64,000 nucleotides of DNA from assembly GCF_021513155.1 (NCBI RefSeq), contig NZ_CP090983.1:2264501-2328500 (forward strand). The letters run 5' to 3'. The stretch is from Jeotgalibaca sp. MA1X17-3 (lineage in GTDB: Bacteria; Bacillota; Bacilli; Lactobacillales; Aerococcaceae). A model generated the notes under the pieces. The model was not told the DNA's origin. It did not search any database and saw only the letters and a list, made by a program, of their open reading frames with translations. Of this stretch, positions 54,466 through 63,205 are shown piece by piece. A program made the translations under genes and the position numbers. The first letter of the stretch is position 1. Each line of letters opens with the position of its first letter.

Positions 54466-55110
54466 TTATTTCTCTTTTACTTTTACGGCCTCTAACCAAG
54501 CTTTCGCAATCATTCCATGCCCCGCAACGGTCGGATGAACGCCATCATCCCCTGTTAGATATTGAAAACTAGTCTTCATTCCTATTGAATTCAACAAACC
54601 ATCCAAAGGAATAAAATCTACTGCAAATTCGGTTGCTAGACGGCGAATGATTTGAATTCTTGGATCTAAATCAGTCCGCCATTCTAAGCGATCAATGGGA
54701 TCACTCAGTACAAACGGTTCTAATATTACAATTTGTGCGTTGGTCTTATTTTTTACTTGATTCAATAGTAGTCGATACATCTCTTCAAATTCTTGAAGAG
54801 CATCTTGAGATGCAAAAGTGGTTGTTCCAACATGATGCCAAGTATCATTAATTCCAATTAAGATGGAGACGATATCCGGTTGCAAAGAAATACAATCTTC
54901 AGCCCACCGATTTTCAAGGTCTGTTATTTTATTTCCACTAATTCCACGATTTAAAAACTGTAATTGCAATTCAGGATAGGTAGCAGCTAATGCTCCAGCT
55001 ACCATCAATGGATATCCATGTCCTAAATCATTACCCTCTTCTCGATTCCTACCCACGTCTGTAATACTGTCACCGATAAATAGAATTAAATCATTCTTTT
55101 TTAGTTCCAT
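54466..55110 (-). CDS. SGNH/GDSL hydrolase family esterase
   Basis: A 214-residue SGNH hydrolase with all four blocks: FIGDSITDVGRN (Ser), NRGISGN (Gly), IGINDTWH (Asn) and GDDGVHPTVAGH (Asp/His). Such enzymes deacetylate sugars or hydrolyse esters; xylan-oligosaccharide deacetylation is common in this subgroup. No signal peptide, so cytoplasmic. Preceded by TTGGAGGCAAT. It stands alone, about 55 kb into the window with the xylose genes 30 kb away, so a xylan link is only a possibility. Confidence 0.9.
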   Translation of the reverse strand: MELKKNDLILFIGDSITDVGRNREEGNDLGHGYPLMVAGALAATYPELQLQFLNRGISGNKITDLENRWAEDCISLQPDIVSILIGINDTWHHVGTTTFASQDALQEFEEMYRLLLNQVKNKTNAQIVILEPFVLSDPIDRLEWRTDLDPRIQIIRRLATEFAVDFIPLDGLLNSIGMKTSFQYLTGDDGVHPTVAGHGMIAKAWLEAVKVKEK

Positions 55111-55199
55111 TTTATTGCCTCCAATTTTTGTCTTTCCTTTATTATAGACTACAATTTTTCATAATAATAAAAAAAGTTCAAATAATAAAAACTAACACC

Positions 55200-55232
55200 A
55201 AATAGGCTGGTACAAAAGTACCAGCCTATTTC
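55200..55232. terminator. Hairpin upstream of the SGNH gene
   Basis: AAATAGGCTGGTAC pairs with GTACCAGCCTATTT around AAAA, a perfect stem. It is followed by a weak T tract and lies upstream of both leftward neighbours, so it probably terminates the YccF gene transcript (minus strand). Confidence 0.7.
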
Positions 55233-55258
55233 CTACTTCTTAACCATTTTTTTAACGC

Positions 55259-55364
55259 GGAATAAAAGGCAGACCCGACGTCCCCTTCCCAATTCATACT
55301 CAGATAGTCTACGACCATCCTCGTTTATTCGTTCCAGTGTTCGGGTCTAACTGCCTTTTGTTCC
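55259..55364. repeat. Intergenic hairpin repeat, long copy
   Basis: An imperfect inverted repeat: GGAATAAAAGGCAG near the left end pairs with CTGCCTTTTGTTCC at the right end, with CCCGA and TCGGG inside. A related, internally deleted copy lies at 58440-58512. Both share the left 45 or so bases with a few substitutions. It looks like a small dispersed repeat, perhaps a miniature mobile element or a structured RNA. Confidence 0.6.
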
Positions 55365-55400
55365 ACTCTCTTTCAGAATTGATTGATTCAAATTCTCTGC

Positions 55401-55775
55401 TTACCTTCCATTCGTACGATAAATCCTTGCGCCAAATGGCAGAAGAGCTAGTTTAGCATGCTTGAAATGTTGGAGTCCAAATGGAATTCCTACAATCGTA
55501 ACGCAAAATATAGCACCTAAAACTACTTCTTCTAAAGCTAATGCCAGTCCTCCTAAAAGAATCCAAATAATATTAATTAATAATGAGGCCCCACTATCAC
55601 TAAATTGAATTTCTTTTCCAAACGGAGCAGCACCCATCTTTGCAAATTTAAAACATTGCATCCCTACTGGAATACCCACGATGGTCATACACCACAAAAT
55701 ACCTATAAACACCCAAGAAATAAAACTAATAAAACCACCTAAGATAAACCAAATGATATTCATAAGTACGCTCAT
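55401..55775 (-). CDS. YccF domain membrane protein
   Basis: A 124-residue protein made of two similar halves, each with a hydrophobic IIWFILGG-type segment and the signature CMTIVGIPVGMQCFKFAKMGAAPFG (first) and CVTIVGIPFGLQHFKHAKLALLPFG (second), exactly the YccF family. Two or three membrane helices. Function unknown. AGAGGAAGAGG precedes the ATG. It lies between the hairpin repeat and the TetR regulator gene. Confidence 0.92.
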   Translation of the reverse strand: MSVLMNIIWFILGGFISFISWVFIGILWCMTIVGIPVGMQCFKFAKMGAAPFGKEIQFSDSGASLLINIIWILLGGLALALEEVVLGAIFCVTIVGIPFGLQHFKHAKLALLPFGARIYRTNGR

Positions 55776-55871
55776 AAACCTCTTCCTCTCTTTTCATCTT
55801 CTATATCTATTTTAGCGAAAAAGGTATCGTAATACATCAGACTTGATACTGATTTTTCTTAATTATTATAT

Positions 55872-56486
55872 TCATTTCAAAATTCCTCTTTTTAGCCAAT
55901 TCAAGCGTTGATGAATGGCAGCAAATGTTTGTTCTTCTGTCCATTCACGTAAAAAAGACTTCATAAATAATTCGTGGAAAATTTCTTTAATAAAATCTAA
56001 AAAAGCTAGTAACTCATGTTCTTCAACTGCTATTTCTTCCCAATCAATTACTTCTATTACCTCTTGTAAAAATTGTTTGTAATCCATTTTAGGAGTGTTT
56101 GAGTCCTTCTCCATCTGAGAAAAAAGATGATAGTCCATTTTCACTAATAAATTCCGGTAAAAAGCACGATACGTAGGTTCAAAAAATTGATTTGCCATTT
56201 TTTTCGCGTATCGAGTCATTCCTTCAAAAAAAATACCCTCCGCTTCTTCTAGCGACTGTAACAGTAAGTCATGAGGATCCCATGCTATTCGTTGATAAAT
56301 ATATGTGTATACTTCTTCTAAATCATTAAAATATTTATAAAAGCTAGCCCGAGATAAGCTTAATTTCTTGGTAATATTTCCGACTGATGCTTCCTGTAAA
56401 GGGTTTGTTGAAAACTCTTCAAAGGCAGCTTGTAAAATTTCTTTTTGCCGTTCCTCAGGTAAACGATAAAAGGTTGGTTTTGGCAT
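55872..56486 (-). CDS. TetR family transcriptional regulator
   Basis: A 204-residue TetR-type repressor: N-terminal helix-turn-helix (RLPEERQKEILQAAFEEFSTNPLQEASVGNITKKLSLSRASFYKYFND) and a helical ligand-binding domain. It is divergent from an ABC export pair whose promoter contains a clear palindrome, so it very likely represses that operon and responds to its drug-like substrate. AGGAGGAATACAC precedes the ATG. Confidence 0.92.
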   Translation of the reverse strand: MPKPTFYRLPEERQKEILQAAFEEFSTNPLQEASVGNITKKLSLSRASFYKYFNDLEEVYTYIYQRIAWDPHDLLLQSLEEAEGIFFEGMTRYAKKMANQFFEPTYRAFYRNLLVKMDYHLFSQMEKDSNTPKMDYKQFLQEVIEVIDWEEIAVEEHELLAFLDFIKEIFHELFMKSFLREWTEEQTFAAIHQRLNWLKRGILK

Positions 56487-56541
56487 GTGTATTCCTCCAT
56501 TTATATAATTAGTTATTTATTTTTTTATTGGTACAAGCTAG

Positions 56542-56570
56542 TTGACACCATGATTTTGTACTACTATAAT
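56542..56570 (+). promoter_or_regulatory. Consensus promoter of the ABC export operon
   Basis: TTGACA (56542-56547), exactly 17 bp, TATAAT (56565-56570): a perfect SigA promoter. Such strength implies tight repression by the neighbouring TetR protein. Confidence 0.92.
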
Positions 56571-56582
56571 CAGTATAGCACG

Positions 56583-56603
56583 TCGGTAACACCCTGTCAC
56601 CGA
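56583..56603. promoter_or_regulatory. TetR-family operator
   Basis: An inverted repeat TCGGTAACA, CCC, TGTCACCGA (eight of nine positions symmetric) starts 12 bp after the -10 box and covers the transcription start region. It lies between the divergent TetR and ABC genes. Confidence 0.8.
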
Positions 56604-56625
56604 TAAACAGAAAGGGGAGTTTTCC

Positions 56626-57549
56626 TTGAAATCAATTATACAAGTAGATAATTATACAAAAAGTTATGGTGACTTCATGGCAGTTGATCACATATCCTTT
56701 GAAGTAGAAGAGGGCAGTATTTTTGGCTTCCTCGGACCAAATGGAGCTGGAAAAAGTACAACAATTAACACGTTGTGTACGCTCTTAGAAAAAACTTCCG
56801 GAACGTTAACGATTGATGGACATGATGTAACTACTGATAAAAATGAAGTAAGAGAATCAATTGGTATTGTTTTCCAAGAAGCCACTTTAGATGAAAAAAT
56901 GACGGTTCAAGAAAACTTAGAAATGCATTGCGTCTTCTACCGTGTTCCTAAAAAAGAAATCCAAGAAAGAATCGATTTTGTAATGAACATGGTTGATTTA
57001 GCCGAATGGAAAGGGGCAATGGTTTCAAGTTTATCTGGAGGAATGAAGCGTCGAGTGGAAATTACTCGTGCTCTTTTACATAATCCTAAAGTACTTTTTT
57101 TGGACGAACCAACGACTGGTCTAGATCCTCAAACGCGTAATAGAATGTGGGAGTATATTGTTCAACTGCAAAAAGAAAAAAATATTACTATTTTCTTGAC
57201 GACTCATTACATGGAAGAAGCAGAAATCTGTGATCAGGTTGCAATTATAGATAATGGGAAAATCATGGTGAACGATCATCCAGAAGAGCTGAAGCGTCGG
57301 TACACCCAAGATGAAGCTCGAGTTACTATTTCATCTCCAGAATCTTTCAAGAGCGCTCTTACAGAAAATGGTTATAAGTTCCGTGTCCTCAACCAGGGAG
57401 ACTTTGAGATCGACATCGATAATATCCAACATTTCTTATCTTTCTTAGATCCTTTTCAAAAAGATATTCTTAATTTAGAAATCAAAAATGGCACTTTAAA
57501 TGATGTGTTTTTAGAAATTACTGGTAAAAAAATTCGTGAGGAGGCTTAA
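56626..57549 (+). CDS. Drug-export ABC transporter ATP-binding protein, DrrA-like
   Basis: A 307-residue ATPase: Walker A GPNGAGKST, signature LSGGMKRRVEITRAL, Walker B VLFLDEPTTGLDP, H-loop LTTHYMEEAE, and a C-terminal regulatory part, the DrrA/CcmA-type layout. The start is TTG 56626 after AAAGGGGAG. It works with the next gene. TetR repression implies inducible export of an antibiotic or toxic compound, unidentified. Confidence 0.93.
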   Translation: MKSIIQVDNYTKSYGDFMAVDHISFEVEEGSIFGFLGPNGAGKSTTINTLCTLLEKTSGTLTIDGHDVTTDKNEVRESIGIVFQEATLDEKMTVQENLEMHCVFYRVPKKEIQERIDFVMNMVDLAEWKGAMVSSLSGGMKRRVEITRALLHNPKVLFLDEPTTGLDPQTRNRMWEYIVQLQKEKNITIFLTTHYMEEAEICDQVAIIDNGKIMVNDHPEELKRRYTQDEARVTISSPESFKSALTENGYKFRVLNQGDFEIDIDNIQHFLSFLDPFQKDILNLEIKNGTLNDVFLEITGKKIREEA

Positions 57550-57551
57550 TC

Positions 57552-58394
57552 ATGCGTGTTATTAAAGCTTTGTGGTTACGTAATATTAAAACATTTATGA
57601 GAGATCGGACTCGTTTGATTATTTCATTAATCATTCCCTTCTTCTTTATTTATATATTTAGTTCTATTTTTAAAACAGAATACGTAGACAATCCTACTGC
57701 ATTTATGTTGGCGGGAGTTGTTATTGTTACTGTATTTCAAACGTCACTTTCACTTGCTACTTCAACAATCGATGATGTTGTATCTGGCTTCATGAAAGAA
57801 GTGTTAGTCAGTCCTGCCTCTCGCACTCTAGTAGCAATTGGACAACTCCTATCAGCAGCTACCGTTGCAACGGTTCAAGGTTTCTTGATTTTAATCATTG
57901 GATTGTTTACTGGTCTTTCTTTTGATAGCTGGTTGACTCCAATTTATGTTATTGCAGCGATGGTCTTAGTAGGACTTGTTTTTTCTGGTTTAGGTTTATT
58001 TTTAGCTTCTCATGTAGAAAGTGCCTCTACGTTCCAAGTGGTTCAACAAGCCATTGTTTTACCATTTACTTTTTTATCAGGAGCTTATATTCCTTTATCT
58101 CTTCTACCGAAAACATTACGCTTCGTCAGTCTTTTGAATCCAATGACTTATACGACTGCATTTTTCCGAACAATTATATTAGAAAAAACAAATGCATCCA
58201 CCCAACAGCTATTGAATGAGGGACTGGCCTTTGAAGTCAATGGCTTTGTTATTACTCCTTTTATTAGTGGGATTATCGTTATCGTTCTAGGATTGTTTTT
58301 CCTTTTCCTAGCAGCCTACTCTTTCCGAAAAGCTGATTTCACTAAATTCTCTCGTACAACTGGTGGGGAAACACCAGCACACCGCGCACGATAA
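57552..58394 (+). CDS. ABC-2 type permease of the drug-export system, DrrB-like
   Basis: A 280-residue permease with about six membrane helices and the ABC-2 signature segment GAYIPLSLLPKTLRFVSLLNPMTYTTAFFR in its C-terminal half. A typical partner of DrrA-type ATPases, two bases after it. AGGAGG precedes the ATG at an ideal distance. It ends at a terminator. Confidence 0.93.
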   Translation: MRVIKALWLRNIKTFMRDRTRLIISLIIPFFFIYIFSSIFKTEYVDNPTAFMLAGVVIVTVFQTSLSLATSTIDDVVSGFMKEVLVSPASRTLVAIGQLLSAATVATVQGFLILIIGLFTGLSFDSWLTPIYVIAAMVLVGLVFSGLGLFLASHVESASTFQVVQQAIVLPFTFLSGAYIPLSLLPKTLRFVSLLNPMTYTTAFFRTIILEKTNASTQQLLNEGLAFEVNGFVITPFISGIIVIVLGLFFLFLAAYSFRKADFTKFSRTTGGETPAHRAR

Positions 58395-58430
58395 AAAAAG
58401 GTTCTGAGACATATGTCTCAGAACCTTTTC
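58392..58430 (+). terminator. Terminator of the ABC export operon
   Basis: AAAAGGTTCTGAGAC pairs with GTCTCAGAACCTTTT around ATAT. Confidence 0.93.
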
Positions 58431-58439
58431 TATTCTTAA

Positions 58440-58512
58440 GAACGGAATAAAAGGCAGATTCGACTTCCTCTTTACGAATCATATTCGGATCTAAACGGCT
58501 TTTATCCTGTTC
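58440..58512. repeat. Intergenic hairpin repeat, short copy
   Basis: Homolog of 55259-55364 with an internal deletion of about 40 bases. Its ends, GAAC-GGAATAAAAG and CTTTTATCC-GTTC, pair, and a T run follows at 58513. Shared core: GAATAAAAGGCAGA then CGAC and a TCATAYTCRGAT stretch. Confidence 0.6.
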
Positions 58513-58521
58513 TTTTTTTAT

Positions 58522-59742
58522 TTAGCCTTCTTTTACTAAATAATCTTCAGCAATTGCTAAAAAGGTTTGACCTGCAACCAACATTGCTTTTTCATCCACA
58601 TTGAAACGCGGATGGTGGTGAGGGAATGTCGCTTCCAAATCAGGATTAAATCCTCCTACATTGAAAAACACTCCCGGTTTCACTTTAGAGAAATAACCAA
58701 AATCTTCTCCACCCATTGTCGGGTCACGCTCCACGATATTGTCTTCCCCAAACTTTTCTTTCATTAAAGAAACAAAACGAGATGTTTCTTCTGGATGATT
58801 ATAAACGGAATCATAGCCACGAGTGTAATTTACTTTACATGTAGCATGGTACATATCTGCGACACTATTAGCCATTACTTCCATTTCTCTTTGAATTGTA
58901 TCTCGTGCTTCTTCTTGATAAGTCCGAACGGTTCCTTTAATCATAGCTGTATCAGCAATAATATTATTTGCTTCTCCACCAGCTTGAATGGTTGAAACGG
59001 TCACCACTGCTGGATGCAAAGGATTGATTGTACGACTGACAAGTGTTTGTAAGGCTTCAACAATTTTCGTTGCAATAATTACTGAATCAATGGTCTCATG
59101 TGGATAAGCCCCATGACCACCTTTTCCTTGAATACTAATAGTAAAGAAATCAGCCGCTGCCATAGCATATCCAGGTGTATAGCCAATTTTTTCAGCTTCC
59201 AATAAAGCCTGAACATGTTGACCAAAAACGTAATCTACGTCTTCCATAGCGCCAGCCTCTACCATACTTTTTGCCCCACCAGGAAGGACTTCTTCTGCAT
59301 TTTGATGAAGGAGAACGACCGTACCATGTAGATCTTCGCGATGATTAAACAAAACTTGGGCTACACTCAAAAGAGTTGCTGTATGTGTATCATGTCCACA
59401 TGCATGCATAACTCCTTCTTTTTTTGATTTATAGGAAACCTTATTTTCTTCCTGAATACGCAATGCATCAAAGTCTGCCCGAAAGGCAATCGTTGGTCCT
59501 GGATGAGCTCCTTTAATTTTGGCAACAATTCCGTAGCCATTCCCTACATTTTCTTGAATATCTTGAATACCAAAGGAACGTAACTTTTCTAATATGTATT
59601 GTGCCGTTTCTTTTTCTTCGAAAGAAGGCTCCGGGTACTGATGTAAATAACGTCTCATTTCTACTGTTTCTTCAAAATTTCCTTCTAATTCTTTTACCCA
59701 AGCTTGATACGTATCTGTTCCTTTTACTGTTGTACGTTCCAT
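58522..59742 (-). CDS. M20 family amidohydrolase
   Basis: A 406-residue M20D-type aminoacylase/amidohydrolase: RRYLHQYPEPSFEE at the start, the metal ligands in HACGHDTHTA and QNAEEVLPGGA, the dimerisation-domain GKGGHGAYPHETID, and TMGGEDFGYF near the end. It removes acyl groups from amino acids or peptides; the exact substrate is unknown. It overlaps oppF by 19 bases and is the last gene of the peptide-uptake operon, which supports a role in processing imported peptides. Confidence 0.92.
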   Translation of the reverse strand: MERTTVKGTDTYQAWVKELEGNFEETVEMRRYLHQYPEPSFEEKETAQYILEKLRSFGIQDIQENVGNGYGIVAKIKGAHPGPTIAFRADFDALRIQEENKVSYKSKKEGVMHACGHDTHTATLLSVAQVLFNHREDLHGTVVLLHQNAEEVLPGGAKSMVEAGAMEDVDYVFGQHVQALLEAEKIGYTPGYAMAAADFFTISIQGKGGHGAYPHETIDSVIIATKIVEALQTLVSRTINPLHPAVVTVSTIQAGGEANNIIADTAMIKGTVRTYQEEARDTIQREMEVMANSVADMYHATCKVNYTRGYDSVYNHPEETSRFVSLMKEKFGEDNIVERDPTMGGEDFGYFSKVKPGVFFNVGGFNPDLEATFPHHHPRFNVDEKAMLVAGQTFLAIAEDYLVKEG

Positions 59743-60734
59743 GATACCCCTGCTTTCTCATATGTATTATTTTGCTCCACTTGATCCATCGCTCGTTCAT
59801 GTTTTTTTCTTAAAAATGGAATTTCTTGCTTGCTACAGTAAACATAATGCTCCGGGGCAACTTCATAGAGTGCCACTTCGGAATCATTCGCATATTGATG
59901 GAACGTTTCGTCATACCCGATTCGCTTCCTTTGGCGTTCCTTATCTGGATCAGGAACGGGAACCGCCGATAACAATGATTCTGTATAAGGATGGAGAGGA
60001 CAATTGTAGAGGTCATCTGCTGGAGCAATTTCTAAAAGCCTTCCTCCATTCATAACCCCAATTCGATCACTAATGTATTTTACCATCGACAAATCATGCG
60101 CAATAAATAAATAGGTTAACTTACGTTCCTTCTTCAATTTCTTCATTAGATTAACAATCTGCGCTTGTATCGAAACATCCAAGGCAGAGATCGCTTCATC
60201 TGCAACGATAAAGGATGGACTAACAGCTAACGCACGGGCAATCCCAACTCGTTGACACTGCCCACCGGAAAACTCACGAGGGTAGCGCGTCGCATACTCT
60301 GGATTTAAACCGACTAACTCCAAGAGTTCATAAACCTTTGCTTCTTTTTCAGCTTGTGTTTGGGTCAAACCATGTACTTCCAAACCTCCACCTATGATTT
60401 CCATCACCGTTTTTTTAGGATTTAAAGATGCATACGGATCTTGAAAGACCATTTGAACTGACTTACGGAATGCTTGTAAATCCTTCCGTTTTTTTACGTG
60501 GCTGATATCCTTCCCATCAAAGGTAATTTCACCAGAGGTAGCCTCTTGTAGTTTTGTAATGAGTTTTCCTGTTGTGGATTTACCTGATCCAGACTCACCT
60601 ACTAAGCCAAATGTTTCCCCTTCGTAGATAAAGAAGGAGAGATCTTGAACCGCTCGAACCTCATTTGCTTTTCCCTCATTAAAATATTGATTGAGTCGCT
60701 TTACTTCTAATAGCTTCTTGCGCTTTTGAGTCAT
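59724..60734 (-). CDS. oppF: Oligopeptide ABC transporter ATP-binding protein OppF
   Basis: A 336-residue ATPase of the Opp/Dpp family: Walker A GESGSGKSTTGK, QMVFQDPYASLNP (family signature), FSGGQCQRVGIARAL, Walker B FIVADEAISALD, then the C-terminal LLSAVPVPDPD. The TGGDCQ variant is read as SGGQCQR. It pairs with OppD, whose gene overlaps by four bases. A C-terminal extension beyond the typical 310 residues carries several Cys-like and Lys-rich segments. Confidence 0.94.
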   Translation of the reverse strand: MTQKRKKLLEVKRLNQYFNEGKANEVRAVQDLSFFIYEGETFGLVGESGSGKSTTGKLITKLQEATSGEITFDGKDISHVKKRKDLQAFRKSVQMVFQDPYASLNPKKTVMEIIGGGLEVHGLTQTQAEKEAKVYELLELVGLNPEYATRYPREFSGGQCQRVGIARALAVSPSFIVADEAISALDVSIQAQIVNLMKKLKKERKLTYLFIAHDLSMVKYISDRIGVMNGGRLLEIAPADDLYNCPLHPYTESLLSAVPVPDPDKERQRKRIGYDETFHQYANDSEVALYEVAPEHYVYCSKQEIPFLRKKHERAMDQVEQNNTYEKAGVSWNVQQ

Positions 60735-61786
60735 CCCTCTTCCCTCCTTTTCATCTTTCCTTTAAAACGATCTCTACGACGAACAATCTCTGCAGGTGGC
60801 ATTACATCAGGTGCATCCGGATGCAACAGCCAACTTGCCGCATAATGTGTTTTCGAAATCGGGAAAATAGGTGGTTCTTTTTTAAAATCAATAGCCAAAG
60901 CATATACGTTTCGTTCAGCAAAAGCATCTCCTACTGGTGGACGCAACATATTGGGCGGTGTTCCTGGGATAGAATAAAGGGATTGACCAACTTGATCCAA
61001 CGTAGGCATAGAGGCTAATAGCCCCCACGTATAGGGATGTTGTGGATTATAAAATATCTCATCCACTGTTCCCCACTCTACTATTTTCCCGGCATACATG
61101 ACAACCACACGGTCCGCCATGTTGGCTACCACACCTAGATCATGCGTAATAAAAATAATAGCCGTATCAATTTTATCTTTTAGTTCATTCATTAGTTCTA
61201 AAATTTGCGCTTGAATGGTAACATCCAGCGCGGTTGTTGGCTCATCTGCAATTAATATTTTGGGCTTGCAAGCAAGGGCAATGGCAATCATCACCCGTTG
61301 TCGCATTCCACCTGAAAATTGATGGGGATAATGCTTCATCCGATTCTCAACGTCTTTGACGCCTACCATTTCCAAAAGCTCTTGGGCTTGTGCCATCGCT
61401 TCTTTTTGGCTCGTTTCTTGATGTTGCACAATGGATTCTGCAATTTGCTTGCCTACCGTCATAGTTGGGTTTAACGATGTCATCGGATCTTGGAAGATGG
61501 TCGCAATCTCTTTACCACGAATATCTTGCATGGCAACATCACTTAACTTCAATAAGTCCTGACCTAAATAAAGAATTTCACCTTTTTTTATCATCGTATT
61601 ATTCTTTGCTAACAAACCTAAAATTGCTTGCGTTGAAACTGATTTCCCTGAACCAGATTCACCTACAATCGCTAGTGTTTCTCCTTTGTATAAGTCAAAA
61701 TTCACACCTCTAACTGCATGAACCTCTCCTGCGTACGTTCGAAAAGATATTTCTAAATTTTTAACTTCCAATAGTTTCTTTTGCAT
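60731..61786 (-). CDS. oppD: Oligopeptide ABC transporter ATP-binding protein OppD
   Basis: A 351-residue ATPase: Walker A GESGSGKSVSTQ, TIFQDPMTSLNPTMTVGKQ, FSGGMRQRVMIAIAL, Walker B ILIADEPTTALD, and the OppD-type C-terminus with YTWGLLASMP and PPNMLRPPVGDAFAER. It energises peptide import together with OppF. It lies 22 bp after the M20 dipeptidase gene. OppB and OppC are not in the window and should lie beyond the right edge or elsewhere. Confidence 0.95.
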   Translation of the reverse strand: MQKKLLEVKNLEISFRTYAGEVHAVRGVNFDLYKGETLAIVGESGSGKSVSTQAILGLLAKNNTMIKKGEILYLGQDLLKLSDVAMQDIRGKEIATIFQDPMTSLNPTMTVGKQIAESIVQHQETSQKEAMAQAQELLEMVGVKDVENRMKHYPHQFSGGMRQRVMIAIALACKPKILIADEPTTALDVTIQAQILELMNELKDKIDTAIIFITHDLGVVANMADRVVVMYAGKIVEWGTVDEIFYNPQHPYTWGLLASMPTLDQVGQSLYSIPGTPPNMLRPPVGDAFAERNVYALAIDFKKEPPIFPISKTHYAASWLLHPDAPDVMPPAEIVRRRDRFKGKMKRREEG

Positions 61787-61807
61787 GTTTTCACCCCTCT
61801 CTAAAGT

Positions 61808-63187
61808 CTAAACACCAAATGCAGTCAGTAATGTTACCATATGTGCGATATTTTGATAAAAATCATTTAAACGAATATTTTCATTTGGAGCATGCGCTCC
61901 TGAATTAGCCCAACCTGCTCCTACACCAGCAATAGGTAGTTGCAAGTATTTTTCAAATAGTTCGCTAGGCCCAGTTCCAGCCATACTTGGTGAAACAACC
62001 ACAGGATTCGCTTCTCCATAAACACTTTGAGCTGTTTGGACTACCATATCTATAAATGGATCATCTAAATCCGTTCGCTGTGCTCCTTCTGCTCCAACCA
62101 TCGTTAAGGAAATATCAGAAAAACCATTCGCATCCAAATGGCGACGGATGCTATCGTGAATATGGGTTGGGTCTTGACCAGGAACTAAACGACAATCTAG
62201 TTTTGCTTTTGCCATTTTAGGTAGGACGGTCTTGATTCCCGGTCCTGTATACCCACTTGAAAAGCCACATACGGTCATGGTTGGATAAAAAGCTAACGCT
62301 TCGCTCTCGGTTACAGGTCCTCCTTCTGTAATCAACTTCCCAGTGAGTCCATATTGCTCTTTAACTTTTTCTGCATCAAAGGGTTGATTGGCAGCTGCTT
62401 CTTTATCTTTTTCAGACAAAGGGGTAACTCCATCGTAAAACCCTTCTACAAGAATGTCGTTGTCAATATTTTTCATTGATTCTAAGGCATGAATCATTCG
62501 CCATACTGGATTGTCGATAATAGCCGCCATCGAGGAATGAATATCAATGTTAGCCGTTGTTACTTCCAAATCAAAATAGGCGATTCCTTTCATTCCGGCA
62601 CTGACTACATAGTTTTCATATTTATCTTTTGATCCTGCTTCCCAAATACAAGCATCTGCTTTGAAAAGATCTGTATATTTTTCAATGTACGGATCTAAGT
62701 TAGGACTGCCGATTTCTTCTTCTCCTTCTATTAAGAATTTCACGTTACAAGGGAATCCACCCGATTCTTTTAAAATGGATAAAGCATTTAGGCGTGCCAT
62801 AAAGTTGGCTTTATTATCAGACACACCACGTGCATAGAGAATACCATCCAAAACAGTAGGTTCGAAAGGTTCCGTTTTCCATTCATCTAATGGATCTGAC
62901 GGTTGGACATCGTAGTGATTGTAGAAAAGAAGAGTTTTATTAGGATTCCCTCCCTCTGAAGCTTGGAAATACCCATAAACAACAGGGTGTCCACCTAAGT
63001 CATCCAGAATTTGTACTTCTCCACCTACTTCTTCAATCAATGATTGAACGTAGGCAACTGTTTCAGGAATTTGTCTTTTTTCTGTTGAAACGGATTCGAG
63101 GCGTAAGTAATCCTCGAAAGACGCCATTCTTTTATCAGCCATCTCTTTTGCTTTTGCTACTAATTGATTTGTTTGGGAAACTGTCAT
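61808..63187 (-). CDS. M20 family dipeptidase
   Basis: A 459-residue M20 peptidase of the dipeptidase/CNDP type: LLFYNHYDVQPSDPLDEWKTEPFEP (metal His/Asp), ARGVSDNKANF, FLIEGEEEIGSP (Glu), IDIHSSMAA (dimerisation lid) and TGPSELFEKYLQLP. It cleaves dipeptides in the cytoplasm. It sits between oppA and oppD on the same strand, 18 bp after oppA, so it is likely to degrade the imported peptides. GAGGTAAGAAA precedes the ATG. Confidence 0.93.
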   Translation of the reverse strand: MTVSQTNQLVAKAKEMADKRMASFEDYLRLESVSTEKRQIPETVAYVQSLIEEVGGEVQILDDLGGHPVVYGYFQASEGGNPNKTLLFYNHYDVQPSDPLDEWKTEPFEPTVLDGILYARGVSDNKANFMARLNALSILKESGGFPCNVKFLIEGEEEIGSPNLDPYIEKYTDLFKADACIWEAGSKDKYENYVVSAGMKGIAYFDLEVTTANIDIHSSMAAIIDNPVWRMIHALESMKNIDNDILVEGFYDGVTPLSEKDKEAAANQPFDAEKVKEQYGLTGKLITEGGPVTESEALAFYPTMTVCGFSSGYTGPGIKTVLPKMAKAKLDCRLVPGQDPTHIHDSIRRHLDANGFSDISLTMVGAEGAQRTDLDDPFIDMVVQTAQSVYGEANPVVVSPSMAGTGPSELFEKYLQLPIAGVGAGWANSGAHAPNENIRLNDFYQNIAHMVTLLTAFGV

Positions 63188-63205
63188 TTTCTTACCTCCA
63201 CTTTT

